A stretch of 64,000 nucleotides of DNA. Source: Valencia hispanica. Taxonomy: Eukaryota; Chordata; Actinopteri; Cyprinodontiformes; Valenciidae. A program made the position numbers and the translations under genes. The stretch covers positions 10,802,571-10,866,570 of the forward strand of contig OY747716.1 in the NCBI GenBank assembly GCA_963556495.2, read 5' to 3'. This document shows positions 1 through 11,348 of the stretch, piece after piece (the stretch's first letter is position 1; each line of letters starts with the position of its first letter). Below the pieces are notes generated by a model. That model saw nothing but the letters and a program-made list of their open reading frames with translations, had not been told where the DNA came from and did not search any database.

Positions 1-30
<30 letters not shown>
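1..30. repeat. (TTA)n microsatellite
   Basis: The first 30 bases are a pure run of the trinucleotide TTA and are probably cut by the window edge. Confidence 0.95.
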
Positions 31-31
<1 letters not shown>

Positions 32-859
32 CATCATGTTCATCATGTTTTCAGTTTGAATGATGTTTTTGTATATTTAAAATGCTGGAAAGTCGAACAT
101 AGACTTTTAATTTGAAATCGGCTTGCCGTTTCAATCAGCCCGCCCTCTCTACGTTGGCTACCCTAGTAGGCCTCCACGGCAGTGCCCAGTACTGACAGAC
201 GTCAACATGTCAGCCGTACACCATTACCTTTGGGTCTAAGGATTTCTGTCAAGAGGGGAAACGATGAACAGCAGCTTGCAAGCCGTGCAACATCAAAATC
301 ACCGACAGTCAGACAACAACATCAAATTTCGTCCGCCATTTGAAGACCCATTCGGCCCATATGTTTTTTCTTGTTTCTTTTCTCTTTTTCTTGTGTTCAC
401 TCTTTACCTTTCTTTGTTTTCCTCTGTCAGGCCCAGCAATATTATATAAGGACCATTTGTAATCAAGTATTAAAAATCAAATCAAATATCAATTATCATT
501 ATCAAGAGTAGCCTTATATTTATAAAGCTCCCCTTGGTAAAGCAAATCTGCTCAGCACAACATGGTATACAGACCACCATTCTGCTTGCTATAATGCTGG
601 ACAGGACAAGAGGAAAGAAAAAAAGAAAAATACATAATAGCTGTTATTTGTTTTCATTCTTTGTTTCAACTCCATGTTCAAAAATCATTTCATTTGGCGT
701 GTTTGTGTTATCAATTAATAATTTTATGATGTTATTACTGAGGAATTTTCTGAAAATGAGTATTTACAAAGCAAATCCAAACTATATTTTTAACACGTTG
801 GGCACATTGGCCATTGGTCTTTTCACTTTATTAAGATCATATTCTGCAGGTAAAATTGC
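31..859. other. Unassigned AT-rich DNA
   Basis: Two short open frames (264-449, 534-869) translate to low-complexity or unrecognisable peptides without domain motifs. No terminal repeat, tail or splice pattern was seen, so no gene is called. Confidence 0.5.
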
Positions 860-1041
860 AATAATGTGACTTGACTTGGACTTGACTTGACCTATTATTA
901 TAGGACTTGACTTGACTTGACATAACCTGTGACTTGACTTGACTTGCCCAAAAAAAAAAATACTTGGGACTTACTTGAGACTTGAAGGTTAAGACTTGAG
1001 ACTTACTTGAGACTTGCACGTGTGACTCGGTCCCATCTCTG
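860..1041. mobile_element. hAT-like element terminus (ACTTG-rich)
   Basis: The stretch is built of irregular GACTTGACTTG/GAGACTTACTT repeats and ends in ...GGTCCCATCTCTG. Read from the other strand this begins CAGAGATGGGACC, a form typical of hAT terminal inverted repeats in fish, and the ACTTG-rich sub-terminal region fits. Only this end is visible, so it is either a one-ended relic or its partner end is degraded. Assignment rests on recalled family appearance, not on a complete element. Confidence 0.5.
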
Positions 1042-2449
1042 ACAGTAACTGCACCAAAGTCATGCCCTTCTACTTCCAGTTCATTGGTCCCCTACTGACA
1101 AAAAATATAAATGAGAGTCAAGGTACCACTAAAAGTTATTTTCTGGCCCATTTTGAAATGTTCCATGGATTTAACATATAATGAAATAGCGAGATAGCGC
1201 TAATTTTCAACAGGCAGCAAAAGTTACTTAAAGTTTTGTGTGAAAATACATAGTGGACTACAACTGAAGAAGAAGAAGAAGAAGAGTAGTAGTGGCTGTG
1301 AGTTTAGAGAGCTTCGCATCCTTCCTCCAGGACAAGGGAAGTATGGAGAAATCTAAATCTGGCCTTGTAGATAGTGGTAGCTAGAATGGGGGAGGAGACT
1401 TAAGCCTGCTGCACATGAGAGCAATCTGCTGAGCAAAAAGTCATTCGAGGCCGTTTGCTCAGCAGATAGCTCGCTGTGTGCAGCAAATTTTCGGTGAGTT
1501 TTCTGCCTCACGAGGTCCCCTGTTTTCACGTCAAAACAATGAATGAAACTAAGACCGAGATGGATTTGGAGGAAATGCTCCTTCTCATTTTATTTTTTGA
1601 GGGTTTGCCGCCGCCGACGTTTGAAGGTTTCCACAAGTTTATCTTCTAAAACGTAATCTTCTCCATGGGCTGCCATCTTAGAATCATGTGAGCAGAGACC
1701 GCATTTTGATTGGTCCCTTGAATATTTGCCTCGTGAAGCGAACTAACTAGCAAGGGATGTAAAATAGGCAACATTATATTTTTAAATAGCTTAAGATTCA
1801 GAATGTCTAATAACAAAACCCCTCAGTAATCAGATAACCAAACTAGAGGAGTTTCCTCATGGTTTCTGGTCACAGGCCTAGGCCTGCTTGAGTACATACA
1901 AAAAATGACAAACGACATCACAGTCTATCAACACAGCTCCTGACAATAAAGCTATTATTCTAAAGGCACATTTACACAGAGAAGAGTTGATGGTTTTATG
2001 CCAAGCGTGTTACCACAGAGGTGAAATGTCAGTGATGAAGGTGCAGCCAGGAAACTGTCTGACTGTGGAGGGTGAAAACACACAATTAATAAGTACGCCT
2101 GATAAATGTAGGATAGTAAATGGTTCTGAAGAGGCTGGCTAACGCGATTTCTATATTCTTAAAACTTCCATTCATTGAATCATATGGCTAACTCTTAGTT
2201 TGGCTAGTTTTTGATTGACGATTGTGTAAAACTCTGAGCTGTCAATACCTATACTTATTTTTTTAAACATAAACAACAGACTTAATGAGGATGACGTGCT
2301 AGAGCAGACGTGCAGAGGAGAGCTGCCGAGCTAAATCTGATTTATTTGAAATCTACGCCTATACAGTGTCTATAACTTCTCATCGGCGAGTTTCCTTTAC
2401 TGAACTCTGTATTGGGAATTTCGGACAGAAAGGACACGGTATCAAACAA
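1042..2449. other. Unassigned DNA with an imperfect palindrome
   Basis: No coding domain is recognised. It holds a short GAA run (about 1266-1284). It also holds a long imperfect palindrome (1407-1485) whose arms share the core TTTGCTCAGCAGAT. A short minus-strand frame starting ATGGCAGCCCATGG at 1675 runs 27 codons and has no recognised product. The last part may include the 5' end of the downstream LINE, but no start could be fixed. Confidence 0.4.
1407..1485. repeat. Imperfect inverted repeat (hairpin)
   Basis: The left arm reads TGCTGCACATGAGAGCAATC followed by TGCTGAGCAAA. The right arm is close to its reverse complement: TTTGCTCAGCAGATAGCTCG followed by CTGTGTGCAGCA. Such a compact fold-back could be a small MITE or the fused ends of one. 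No target duplication was identified. Confidence 0.55.
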
Positions 2450-2478
2450 AAGTATTGAAGAGGGCCGCACCACACGTT

Positions 2479-3277
2479 CCATGGTGGCTGAGCATATAAT
2501 GCTAGCCATGTTGGTGGCTGAACTCGAAAAGAACTGAAATAACATCTTGGAAGAGCTAACAAAACTAATCAAGATGTCGCTCTCACCGATTCAAACTACA
2601 CTAGAAGCTGTTAAACACCAAGTTGAGTGCTACGAAGCTCGTTTTTAATGAGGCGGAGGACGTGCTTACAGACCACAGTGATCGGATCGCCACATGGGAA
2701 TCATCCATGGCGGAGATGAGGTCCACTGTTCGGGACCTCACGAAAGAAAACAACGGGTTGAGGGACATAATGGATGGGTATGAAAATAGGCAAAGGCGTA
2801 CAAATCTCAGGGTCCTTGGCGTCACGGAGGACAGCAAGCGGGGGAAGTGCCCACTAAAGTTTATTTCCGAACTCTCGGTTAAAGTGTTGAATGATGAAAG
2901 CTTGTCAAAAGCCCTGGAGCTGGAAAGATGCCACAGAGTGCCAATGCCTAAACCATGCCCTGATGCTAACCCGCAGCCGTTCATCCTCTGCTTCCACCAC
3001 TTTCAGAATAGAGAGCGCGTCCTGCAACTGGCTATACAAAAGCGTCTTTTACAGGGGCAGGAAAATCTTTATCTTCCCAGATCTGAGTGCTCAACTGGCG
3101 GCCAAGCGCAGTGCCTACAAGAAGGTAAAATTACAGTTTTATCAGAAAGTCGTTAAGTTCAGCCTACGATACCCTGCAATGCTGGTGGTTTACTTTGAGG
3201 GATCCCGGCATTCATTCAGTTCTGCCAAGACTGCAGAGACTTTTTACAATCAACACTTTGGCTCAAACAAGGACTGA
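2479..3277 (+). pseudogene. LINE-1 ORF1p-like RNA-binding protein (broken)
   Basis: The product would be the RNA-binding chaperone that packages LINE RNA. The N-terminal part is a heptad-rich coiled coil (about 2500-2760). It is followed by RRTNLRVLGV, the usual start of the ORF1 RRM, and by a C-terminal domain with the RYPAMLVVYFEG strand typical of transposase-22 proteins. The frame is broken by an in-frame TGA near 2536, a shift at about 2643 and another at about 3050, after which it continues to a stop at 3277. ATG 2479 is the first plausible start in the opening frame. Confidence 0.75.
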
Positions 3278-3645
3278 GGCAATCAGGACGGGAGTTAAAC
3301 TGGTACCTCCTAATGGCAGCGATGTTATCGACCACAGGGGTCACTTTTAGTCTGACTTTAACCCAGCGGACTACTCTCAGCATGAATGTGACGCCCAGTC
3401 GCCAATCTCCTTCCGCTCCAACGGGGACAGAATGCTGATAACCAAACTCTGTAAGTGCTCTTGGAGCCTTGTTCTTTGAACTGACTTATTCACAGGTATG
3501 GCACCTTGATGCACAAGAATATTTAGATTTTGATTAGCATCGACTGTACTTCATTCTTTTATATTTTATAATTATTAATACTATTCCTATTTTGTTTAAT
3601 TATTATCTTTATTACGAAATTTTATTTTATGTAGACTCTTGCAAG
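3278..3645 (+). other. LINE inter-ORF sequence (left part)
   Basis: Non-coding sequence between the ORF1 stop and the hAT insertion. It is AT-rich and has no other recognised content. It continues on the other side of the insertion at 5335-5873. Confidence 0.45.
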
Positions 3646-5326
3646 CAATGTTCTCCCTCTAAACTGCGCGCGTGCGCAATTGCGCACTGCTGACACAGTC
3701 GTCGCGCACAGCAAATCTGCTCTGCGCACATAAAAAAAGACTAACCTGAATTGGAAAAAAACGACAAACAAATTCATACTGTGCTATTTTCCAGTATGAA
3801 TCAAGGAGCATATGCACCGATTTACAGTTCTGGCGGTGGCGGCGGCACCGGTCCAATTAGAAAAACACACACTCGCCCAAACCTGTTTCCATGGTTATTG
3901 CCATATCAATGCGGCAGAGACCCGCACACAGACACAACACAGATTAAAGATAGACACTGGTATGCAAATAAGGTAAAAATAATAAAAAAATAATAATCCA
4001 GACACAAACTCTGCTCTTCCTGATTAGGAGCGGAACGCTTTCGTCTATGCACAGAGCGGCTGACAGCGCCAAGTTTGTGCGCTGTGAAACGTGCTTGATT
4101 TATTTAGAAAGGCTGTAATGTTTTGGTGGAATTTTCTTTAACGAAAAGGGGGATTATAAAATGTTCTGAAAACATCTGAAGTTTTTGTTTTATTCGTCTC
4201 AGAAACAGGCTCATTATTGTCAGTCTTAGTTTGTAACTTTAACACTGGATTGTTTCAGCCGCCACAAAAGGGAAAAAAAAAAAAACTTTGAATAGGAAAA
4301 TTTATTTTAACAAGAGATCAGAATTGAGCATTTAACCTGCAATGGGAACATAGCGGTGCTGCTCCTGTCAGTCAGTGGGGCTGCGTTTCTGCTCATGAAT
4401 AAATATTTTAGTGTTTGATTCTGCTTTTGGGTTAAAAAATTTCGCTTCAAGACAATGACGTTTATGTCACTGAGTGACTGCTCCAATGATGCGATTCACA
4501 TCCGTATTTACGCAGCTAATCAATTGATATGTGTGCTACATTTCAAGCATCCAGCGCAGACTGTGAAAGAGGCTTTAGTTTAATGATTCGTATGAAAACA
4601 GCGTTGAGAAATCGTCTTGAGTTCGACAATTTGGATCAGCTGATGCGTATAAAGTCAAAGCAGCAACCAGATGAGGCCATTAACAACGTGGATACGTAAG
4701 GACAGATGAAAAAAATAAAGTGAAATTTAAGTCAGGTTTGTGCTTATCTAGTGTCATTTATTTACAATGTTAATTTATGAAAATTGATCATTAAATACTG
4801 TCACCAGTTTATGAGTAGCAGAAATACAAATAATCGTGTGATTATATACTGTATTTTGCAAACAAAGAGTTGCAGGACCCTCTCCCAGTTTCAGGACCCT
4901 ACAGTGCTCAGGAAGAGCTTCACACAATGGCTCATGCTTATAATGCAAGTCAGACCTTTATAATAAAAATGTTAAGTGTGTTTTCAAAATTTGAGTTTAT
5001 AGTTAGCTTGGCTTACTTCAGTTCATGTTTCTCCACAGTTACAATGAGATATTTATACTTACAATAGTGTTAACACACTACACAGGTCATGAATAAGATC
5101 TTTGTCATTTTCATTGTAAGTGGGATAATGTACTTAATACTTTTTAGTATTCTCACAGAAATGTAAATGCTGTAATTTGATTATTTTAATAAACTATGTA
5201 AACTGGATGGATGTGATGCTGGCATGACCACAGTGCACACATTTGATGTTGCTCACAGTGGTCAAAGGGACCGCTCAGGGCGTTTGTGTGTTTGCTCAGA
5301 CAAATGAAAAATTAGAGGGAACATTG
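3646..5326 (+). mobile_element. Non-autonomous hAT element, copy 1
   Basis: The ends are inverted repeats: CAATGTTCTCCCTCTAA on the left and TTAGAGGGAACATTG on the right. The flanks CTTGCAAG and TCTGCAAT are an imperfect 8-bp duplication (5 of 8). Near 4566 a reading frame encodes DCERGF followed by an RNRLEFDNLDQLMRIK block. This is the C-terminal dimerisation region of a hAT transposase, so the element derives from an autonomous copy and keeps only its last coding part. A second copy lies at 17733-18992. It sits between LINE ORF1 and ORF2. Confidence 0.8.
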
Positions 5327-5334
5327 TCTGCAAT

Positions 5335-5873
5335 GTACTCACTAAGTGCGACATGCCCTACCAATCTGTTTTTATTTGTATTTTTCCTTATTCTTCACTT
5401 TGAAGAGGCACTCTATAGCGCAGCATTATTTTGGTCTAACATTATTGGCCACTTATCTTAATTTCATGATATTTTCCTTTGTGGTTCAGAGTATTCTCAT
5501 TTTTTTTATTTATTATTATTTATTATTTCTCCTTCTTTAAATTGACCGTTTTTTTTCTTATGCTATAGATTATCATTAGTTGGTCTCTTAATTGGCTATC
5601 TTATTATATTACTCCAGTCCGTTCCCTTCTTCTGTTTTAGGTATGTGTTTATATCACATTGCTATTACCATATATTAACAGATTATATTGATTTTGGTGT
5701 TATATGTTAAGAATCAATGCTCGGATAGCTCTCCTAGGGAGAGCAGATAGGTCGAGGATAGTACCAAGGAAGTCAAGTGTTTATCACGATATCACGGTGG
5801 GTGTTCACACTGAATACTTGTATCCTTCATTTCATACCAGGATCACATTACATTTTGATTCAAGGTTACCGGG
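5335..5873 (+). other. LINE inter-ORF sequence (right part)
   Basis: AT-rich sequence leading to the LINE ORF2 start. Open frames here (5243-5540) are T-rich hydrophobic readings without domains and are not called. Confidence 0.45.
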
Positions 5874-6555
5874 ATGACTAATTACATTATATTGTCCCTC
5901 AATTTTAGAGGGTTAAACTCACCATTTAAGCGAGCAAAAGTCCTAGATTTCATGAGAAGGAAAAATGTTGATATGGCTCTCCTATCTGAAACACATTTCC
6001 AACCAGCTGATGTTCGTCGTATGCAGAACAAACATTACAAAGTGGGGGCATCCTCAGGGGATGGTTCTAAGACTAAAGGGGTTATGGTTTTTATGAAATG
6101 TAAACTTAATTGGGTAATTGAGAAAATTAACTCTAACAACTCAGGGAGATTGGCTTACTGTGGGGTCTCTATCCAGGGTAAAAAATAGCTTTTGCAAGCA
6201 TTTATGCCCCCACGATTTTTGACCCGTCCCATTTTCCTTGGCTGACCAAAGAGTTGTCTCTCTAACTACTCCGGATATGAATACGTTCTTTGACTGCAAT
6301 CTAGATAGGTCTAGTCAATCCATTTCACGTGCACAAGCTTTATCCTCTGAGGCTTTAAATAACTTTGTCAAGGATGTAAACTTGGTTGATATTTGGAGGC
6401 TTCAGAACCCTACAGCCAGAGATTACACTTATTTCTCCCCTCATCATAAGATGTTCTCAAGAATAGATTACATTTTATCCATGCCAGACTTGATTCCAAC
6501 AGTAAATAAGATGTTTTCTTACCTCGTATTATCTCTGACCATAATGCAATTATGA
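5874..6555 (+). pseudogene. LINE ORF2 endonuclease domain (broken)
   Basis: The start encodes a strand ILSLNFRGLN and then LLSETHF, which carry the Asn and Glu metal-site motifs of the exonuclease-endonuclease-phosphatase fold of L1/Tx1 ORF2. After a stop at 6186 and a frameshift, the domain resumes with DYTYFSPHHKMFSRIDYIL, the usual DYI region near its end. The part holding the GDFN-like motif is damaged. The enzyme would nick target DNA to prime reverse transcription. Confidence 0.8.
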
Positions 6556-7745
6556 CTTCATTCAACGTTGACCTTATACAAGGTAATCCGTCCAGGTGGA
6601 GATTTAATACAACCCTGTTGAGAAACGAAAAATATCTCACACAAGTTAAATCCAGACTAGTGGAATTTATTAATGTTAACAAAGACTCAGTTTCAGATAA
6701 AGTGGTTGTTTGGTTAGCAATCAAAGACTTTCTGGGCCAAAATGCAGTTGGTTTCTCATCTTATCTTAAACAGAGCAGAACACAACAGATTACCCAATTG
6801 GAACAGGCTTGCTGTAAATTAGAGAGGGATCTTAAGGACAATTATAGTGACCAGGTGGCAGCAAAACTTAGGTCTGTGAGGGCAGAAGTAGATAATATAC
6901 GGAGGCAACGAGCGGAATTTATTATGCATGTCACCAAACATAGACATTACACTGACAGTAGTAAACCAAGTCGTCTCCTCACATTAACATTGAAACAGCA
7001 AGCAAACCAAATTAACATTCCTTCTGTAACTTCTCCAGTGAACGGAGTGCTCACCAAAACAGCTGACATCAATAATTCATTTAAATCATTTTTTGAGAAC
7101 CTCTACTCTTCGCAAGACCGTTTTTCACAGGACTTATTTGATTCATTCTTTGACAACCTGAATATACATGTGCTATCAGACGATGAAATTAAGGACCTGG
7201 ATACCCCCTTAACATTAGAGGAATTATTTAGAGCAGTTAAATTACCCAATAGGGGGCCCTCTCCAGGAATTGATGGGATCCCTGCTGAGCTGTACCTGGA
7301 ACTATGGAATATTGTAAGACCTATTTGGTTTGATACTATTAATTCAGCTATAAAAAAGGGCTTCTTCCACAGGGATCTCAACACAGCACTTGTTTCGGTA
7401 CTCCATAAGCCAGGGAAGGACCCCCAGATTTGCTCAAGCTATCGCCTAATTTCTCTAATTAACTCAGATATACAAATGTATTCCAAAGTTATTGCCATGC
7501 GTCTCGATAGAGTTAGTTGGAAGTTAATCAATCCAGATCAGACTGGTTTACTTAAAGGGCGGCTGGAATCAGGTAATGTCTGCCGGCTCCTGCATATTAT
7601 CTCTGAAACCAAAAAGACAGAACTACCTTGTGGACTTCTATTTCTTAATGCAGAAAAGTTGTTGATCGCTTGGAATGGAGATATTTATGAAATGTCATGG
7701 GAAAATTCAAATTTGGCCCAAATTTTATTAAAACGATACAAGTAT
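6552..7745 (+). pseudogene. LINE ORF2 linker and 5' half of reverse transcriptase
   Basis: One long open frame covers the linker and the first RT blocks: RGPSPGIDGIPAELYL (RT0/1), ALVSVLHKPGKDP (RT1) and YRLISLINSDIQMYSKVIAMRL (RT2; normally RPISLLN). The frame then runs into the L2 insertion after KRYKYYIP. The same frame resumes with QAVSITNNN at about 12506, so the insertion cut between the RT2a-3 and RT4 blocks. Confidence 0.85.
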
Positions 7746-7753
7746 TATATTCC

Positions 7754-7857
7754 AATTCAATTCAGTTTATTTATATAGCGCCAATTCACAACAGATGTCA
7801 TCTCAAGGCACGTAACAAGAAGTCATTTCAATACATTTATAAAAACATTCCAATCAG
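7754..7857 (-). repeat. Inverted repeat arm: L2 3' terminus (minus copy)
   Basis: This is a near-perfect reverse complement of 8991-9094 (one difference noticed, CACGTAAC versus CACTTAAC). It contains the last 104 bp of the LINE including the AATTCAATTCAG tail. It marks the left boundary with the L1-like ORF2. Confidence 0.9.
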
Positions 7858-8645
7858 TTCGGAATATTGCTAAAATTAGAAACATCCTGTCCAGGAGTGA
7901 TGCTGAGAAACTTGTCCATGCATTTGTTACCTCAAGGCTGGACTACTGTAATTCTTTACTATCAGGTAGTCCACAAAATGCCATTAAAAGCCTTCAGTTG
8001 ATCCAAAATGCAGCAGCAAGAGTTCTGATGAATATTAAAAAGAGAGATCACATTTCTCCTGTTTTAGCTTCCCTTCATTGGCTCCCTGTTAAATCCAGAA
8101 TAGAATTTAAGATCCTTCTTCTTACATACAAAGCCCTTAATAATCAAGCTCCATCATACATCAGAGATCTAATTGTTCCTTATGTTCCTAACAGAGCACT
8201 TCGCTCTCAGACTGCAGGTTTACTTGTAGTTCCTAGGATTTCGAAAAGTAGAATGGGAGGCAGATCTTTTAGTTATCAGGCTCCTCTCCTGTGGAACCAG
8301 CTCCCAGCTTTAGTCCGTGAGGCAGACACTCTGTTTACTTTTAAGGCCAGGCTTAAACTTTCCTTTTTGATAAAGCTTATAGTTAGAGTGGCTAAGGTCA
8401 TCCTGAGCTATCTCTGTAGTTATGCTGCTATAGGCTTAGACTGCTGGAGGACAGACTTACCAATTTTCTTCACTCTGCTACTTCCTTTTCTCCTACGACT
8501 CTCCAGTTGTATTACAGTACATTCTGTTATTTCGACTGTTAACTTTGTGTTCTCTCAGTGTTTTTCTCTCCATAGAAGATACACCTGGTCTGGTATCCTG
8601 CTTGGCTGCAATGCCCTGTTGGACGGGGGGCATCGACTGGGATGA
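7858..8645 (+). pseudogene. L2-type LINE reverse transcriptase C-terminus
   Basis: The + strand frame starts at NIAKIRNIL and continues through RLDYCNSLLSG, LIQNAAARVLMN, HWLPVKSRIEFKILLLTYKAL and GGRSFSYQAPLLWN, the conserved tail of L2/Rex-type RT proteins. It lies in reverse to the rest of the element's coding sequence. About 80 codons that normally link the YADD box to NIAKI are missing from both orientations. The coding signal fades after FKARLKLSF; the open frame to 8645 then runs through 3' UTR. Confidence 0.85.
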
Positions 8646-9094
8646 TCCTCCCAGTAACTGAACACCCACTGTGTCCTATTATTAACTTTTTACTTTCTGT
8701 AACATTGAAAGATCTCTTATATCAGATCTTCTGTTCCTTCTGTGTTTCTGCTCTGTCTTCTCAAACCCCCAGACGGTCGTGGCAGATGGCCGCTCCTACT
8801 GAGCCTGGTTCTGTTGGAGGTTTCTTCCTGTTAAAGGGGAGTTTTTCCTCTCCACCGTCGCTACATGCTTGCTCAGTATGAGGGATTGCTGAAGGATTGC
8901 TGTGGTTGGAAAGTCTGCATCAACGGGGCCCAACCTCACGCCAATGACTGACGTAATCTGCTGGGATTCCTTAAATAGGAAACTGTTTAACTGATTGGAA
9001 TGTTTGTATAAATGTATTGAAATGACTTCTTGTTAAGTGCCTTGAGATGACATCTGTTGTGAATTGGCGCTATATAAATAAACTGAATTGAATT
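8646..9094 (+). other. L2-type LINE 3' UTR and tail
   Basis: It matches a third copy at 37213-37768 almost throughout, for example the block around CTGTGTCCTATTATTAAC and GGCAGATGGCCGCTCC. It ends with GTGAATTGGCGCTATATAAA and a GAATTGAATT tail. It has no coding capacity. The last 104 bp form the right arm of the inverted repeat with 7754-7857. Confidence 0.9.
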
Positions 9095-9109
9095 AAATAA
9101 ATATAGTTG

Positions 9110-10395
9110 TGTATCATCTGCATAGCTGTGGAAATTTATCCCATGCTGTCTAATGATTCTACCAATTGGGAGCATATAAATGGTGAACAGAATTGGTCCA
9201 AGCACAGAACCCTGTGGAACTCCACAAGTAACCCTTGAGAGTGAAGAAGATGAACCAACTGGAATCTGTCAGACAAATATGATTTAAACCAGCCTAGTGC
9301 TGTTCCTTTCATCCCTGCAACATGTTCAAGCCTTTCTAAGAGAATATTATGATTGACTGTGTCAAAAGCAGCACTGAGATCTAACAAAACCAGAACAAAC
9401 ACAAGTCCATTATCTGAGGCCATGAGAATATCATTAGTAACCTTCACCAGTGCTGTCTCATTGCTACGATAAGCTCTAAAACCTGACTGAAACTCTTCAA
9501 ACAGCTCGTTACTTTTTAGATGCTCACAGACTTGATTAGCAACTATTTTCTCAAGGACTTCTCAAGGAAGGTTAGATATAGGTCTGTAATTCACTAAGTC
9601 ATCTTGATCAAGGGAAGGTTTCTTGAGTAAAGGTTTAATTACAGCTATTTTAAATTCCTGTGGTACGTATCCGTTTACTAAGGATAGATTCATCATATCC
9701 AAAATGGGGCTAGTAACCAAATGGAACACTTCTTTAAATAATTTGGTTGGGATTGGGTCCAACAAACAAGTTGAAGGTTTAGATGAGGCTAATATTTTTG
9801 ATAATTCCGAAAGCTCGACTGAATCAAAACAGCCTAAGCACAACTGAGGTTCTACAGTTCTTTCCGATACTGCCTCATTTACTTAGGAAGAAGTAATAAT
9901 GTTTGGGAGGATGCCAATGATTTTATTTTTAATATAATTAATTTTATTTATGAAGAATCCCATAAAATCATCACTGCTAAGAGCTGGGGGAATAGTTGGC
10001 TCAACAGAGCTATGAGTCTGTGTAAGTTTGGCAACTGTACTAAAAAGAAACCTAGGATTGTTTTTATTCGCCTCTAGTAATGATGAAAAATATGCTGTTC
10101 TAGCTTGTCGAAGGGTCTTTTTATACAGCAATAGACTGTTATTCCAGGTTAAATAGGAATCCTCTAGGTTTGTAGAGCGCCATTTTCTCTCCAACTTCCT
10201 AGTATTCTGCTTTAAAGTACGCAACTCTGCGTTGAACCAAGGAGTCAACCTCCTATGGCTAGCCACTTTCTTTTTTAAGGGGGCTACACTATCTAATGCC
10301 AAACGCAATGAGGACGTAACGCTGTGAACCAGATAATCAATTTCTGAAGGGTTAGAGATAGAATTGCTGCCATCCACTGTGTTACCCTGAGACAC
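9110..10395 (-). pseudogene. L2-type LINE reverse transcriptase, N-terminal and palm part
   Basis: Reading leftward, the frames contain a linker rich in Trp and Arg (10395-9883), DPIPTKLFKEVF and KPLLKKPSLDQDDLVNYRPISNLP (RT blocks 1-2), VLLDLSAAFDTVNHNILLERL (block 3 with a catalytic Asp) and [12 protein letters not shown] then [13 protein letters not shown] (blocks 4-5 with the YADD catalytic pair). At least two frameshifts or stops interrupt it. The coding ends at about 9110, where the opposite-strand 3' copy begins. Confidence 0.85.
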
Positions 10396-10433
10396 TAAGG
10401 AAAGTAAGAATGGAACAGATTCTTTAAAAATTG

Positions 10434-11255
10434 TTACAGCATTGTCTGATAAAGCTCTACTATAATGACATTTTTTTCACATTTAAGATAGTCAGTTAAA
10501 GTAAATTCAAAAGTTATTAAGAAGTGGTCAGACAGGACCGGGTTATGTGGGTGGACTTTTATTTCCTCACACTCAATACCGTATGTCAGTACAAGGTCCA
10601 AAGTGTGTTTACCCGAGTGGGTCGATCCCTGTACTTTTTGAGTAAAGCCAATTGAGTCTAAAATAGCATTAAAGGCTGCATTTAGGCTATCACTTTCAGT
10701 ATCCACATGAATATTGAAGTCCCCCACTATAATAACCCTACCAGTATTTAATACTAAATCAGATACAAAATGTGAGATCTGATCCAAGAATTGAGAGTAA
10801 GGGCCTGGTGGACGATACAAAACCACAAACAAAAATTGTCTTAATGTTTTGCAACTTGGATGAGGAAAATTAGGGGTTTGATGTTCAAAAGAAGTGTAGC
10901 TATCAATTGGTCTGGGACTAATTAGTAAATCAGAACGAAAAATGGTTGCAACTCCTCCTCCTCGCCCAGTATTTCTAGAAATGTGAAAATTTAAATGACT
11001 GGAAGGAGTTGACTCATTTATACTGACATAATCCTCCTGCTGCAACCAGGTTTCTGTGAGACAAAGGAAATCAATGTGATTATCACAAATCAAGTCATTT
11101 ACTAACAAAGTCTTTGAGGAGAGAGATCTTATGTTTAATAAACCACATTTAATATTTTTATTTTTTTGTTCAGTCAAACTTGTATTTATTTTTATGAGCT
11201 TTCCATAATTTGCTTTTGTTGGCTTAACTTTTAATTTAGGCCGTGGGCAAGACAC
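10434..11255 (-). CDS. L2-type LINE ORF2 endonuclease domain
   Basis: The 273-residue open frame is an apurinic/apyrimidinic-type endonuclease of the EEP fold. Visible motifs are CGLLNIRSL (Asn 41), LCLTETWL (Glu 68), [17 protein letters not shown] (Asp/Asn 179-181) and [10 protein letters not shown] (Ser-Asp-His 242-244). This order and spacing fit CR1/L2-group LINEs. The frame stops before the RT region, so ORF2 is split by a frameshift near 10430. The domain itself has no missing key residue. Confidence 0.85.
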   Translation of the reverse strand: MSCPRPKLKVKPTKANYGKLIKINTSLTEQKNKNIKCGLLNIRSLSSKTLLVNDLICDNHIDFLCLTETWLQQEDYVSINESTPSSHLNFHISRNTGRGGGVATIFRSDLLISPRPIDSYTSFEHQTPNFPHPSCKTLRQFLFVVLYRPPGPYSQFLDQISHFVSDLVLNTGRVIIVGDFNIHVDTESDSLNAAFNAILDSIGFTQKVQGSTHSGKHTLDLVLTYGIECEEIKVHPHNPVLSDHFLITFEFTLTDYLKCEKNVIIVELYQTML

Positions 11256-11348
11256 TGTTTCTATAGGGTAATGGGTGGGTAACAGTACAGAAGCAGCAGA
11301 GAGGTGGGTTAAACTACGCCTCTGCTTCCTGGTCTTGACCCTGGGTTG

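Noticed and set aside
264..449. Short open frame with hydrophobic C-terminus
   Set aside because: T-rich hydrophobic reading without recognisable motif or gene context.
7754..9110. Simple twin-priming inversion of the L2 element
   Set aside because: In twin priming the inverted part should not contain the 3' terminus; here both orientations contain it.
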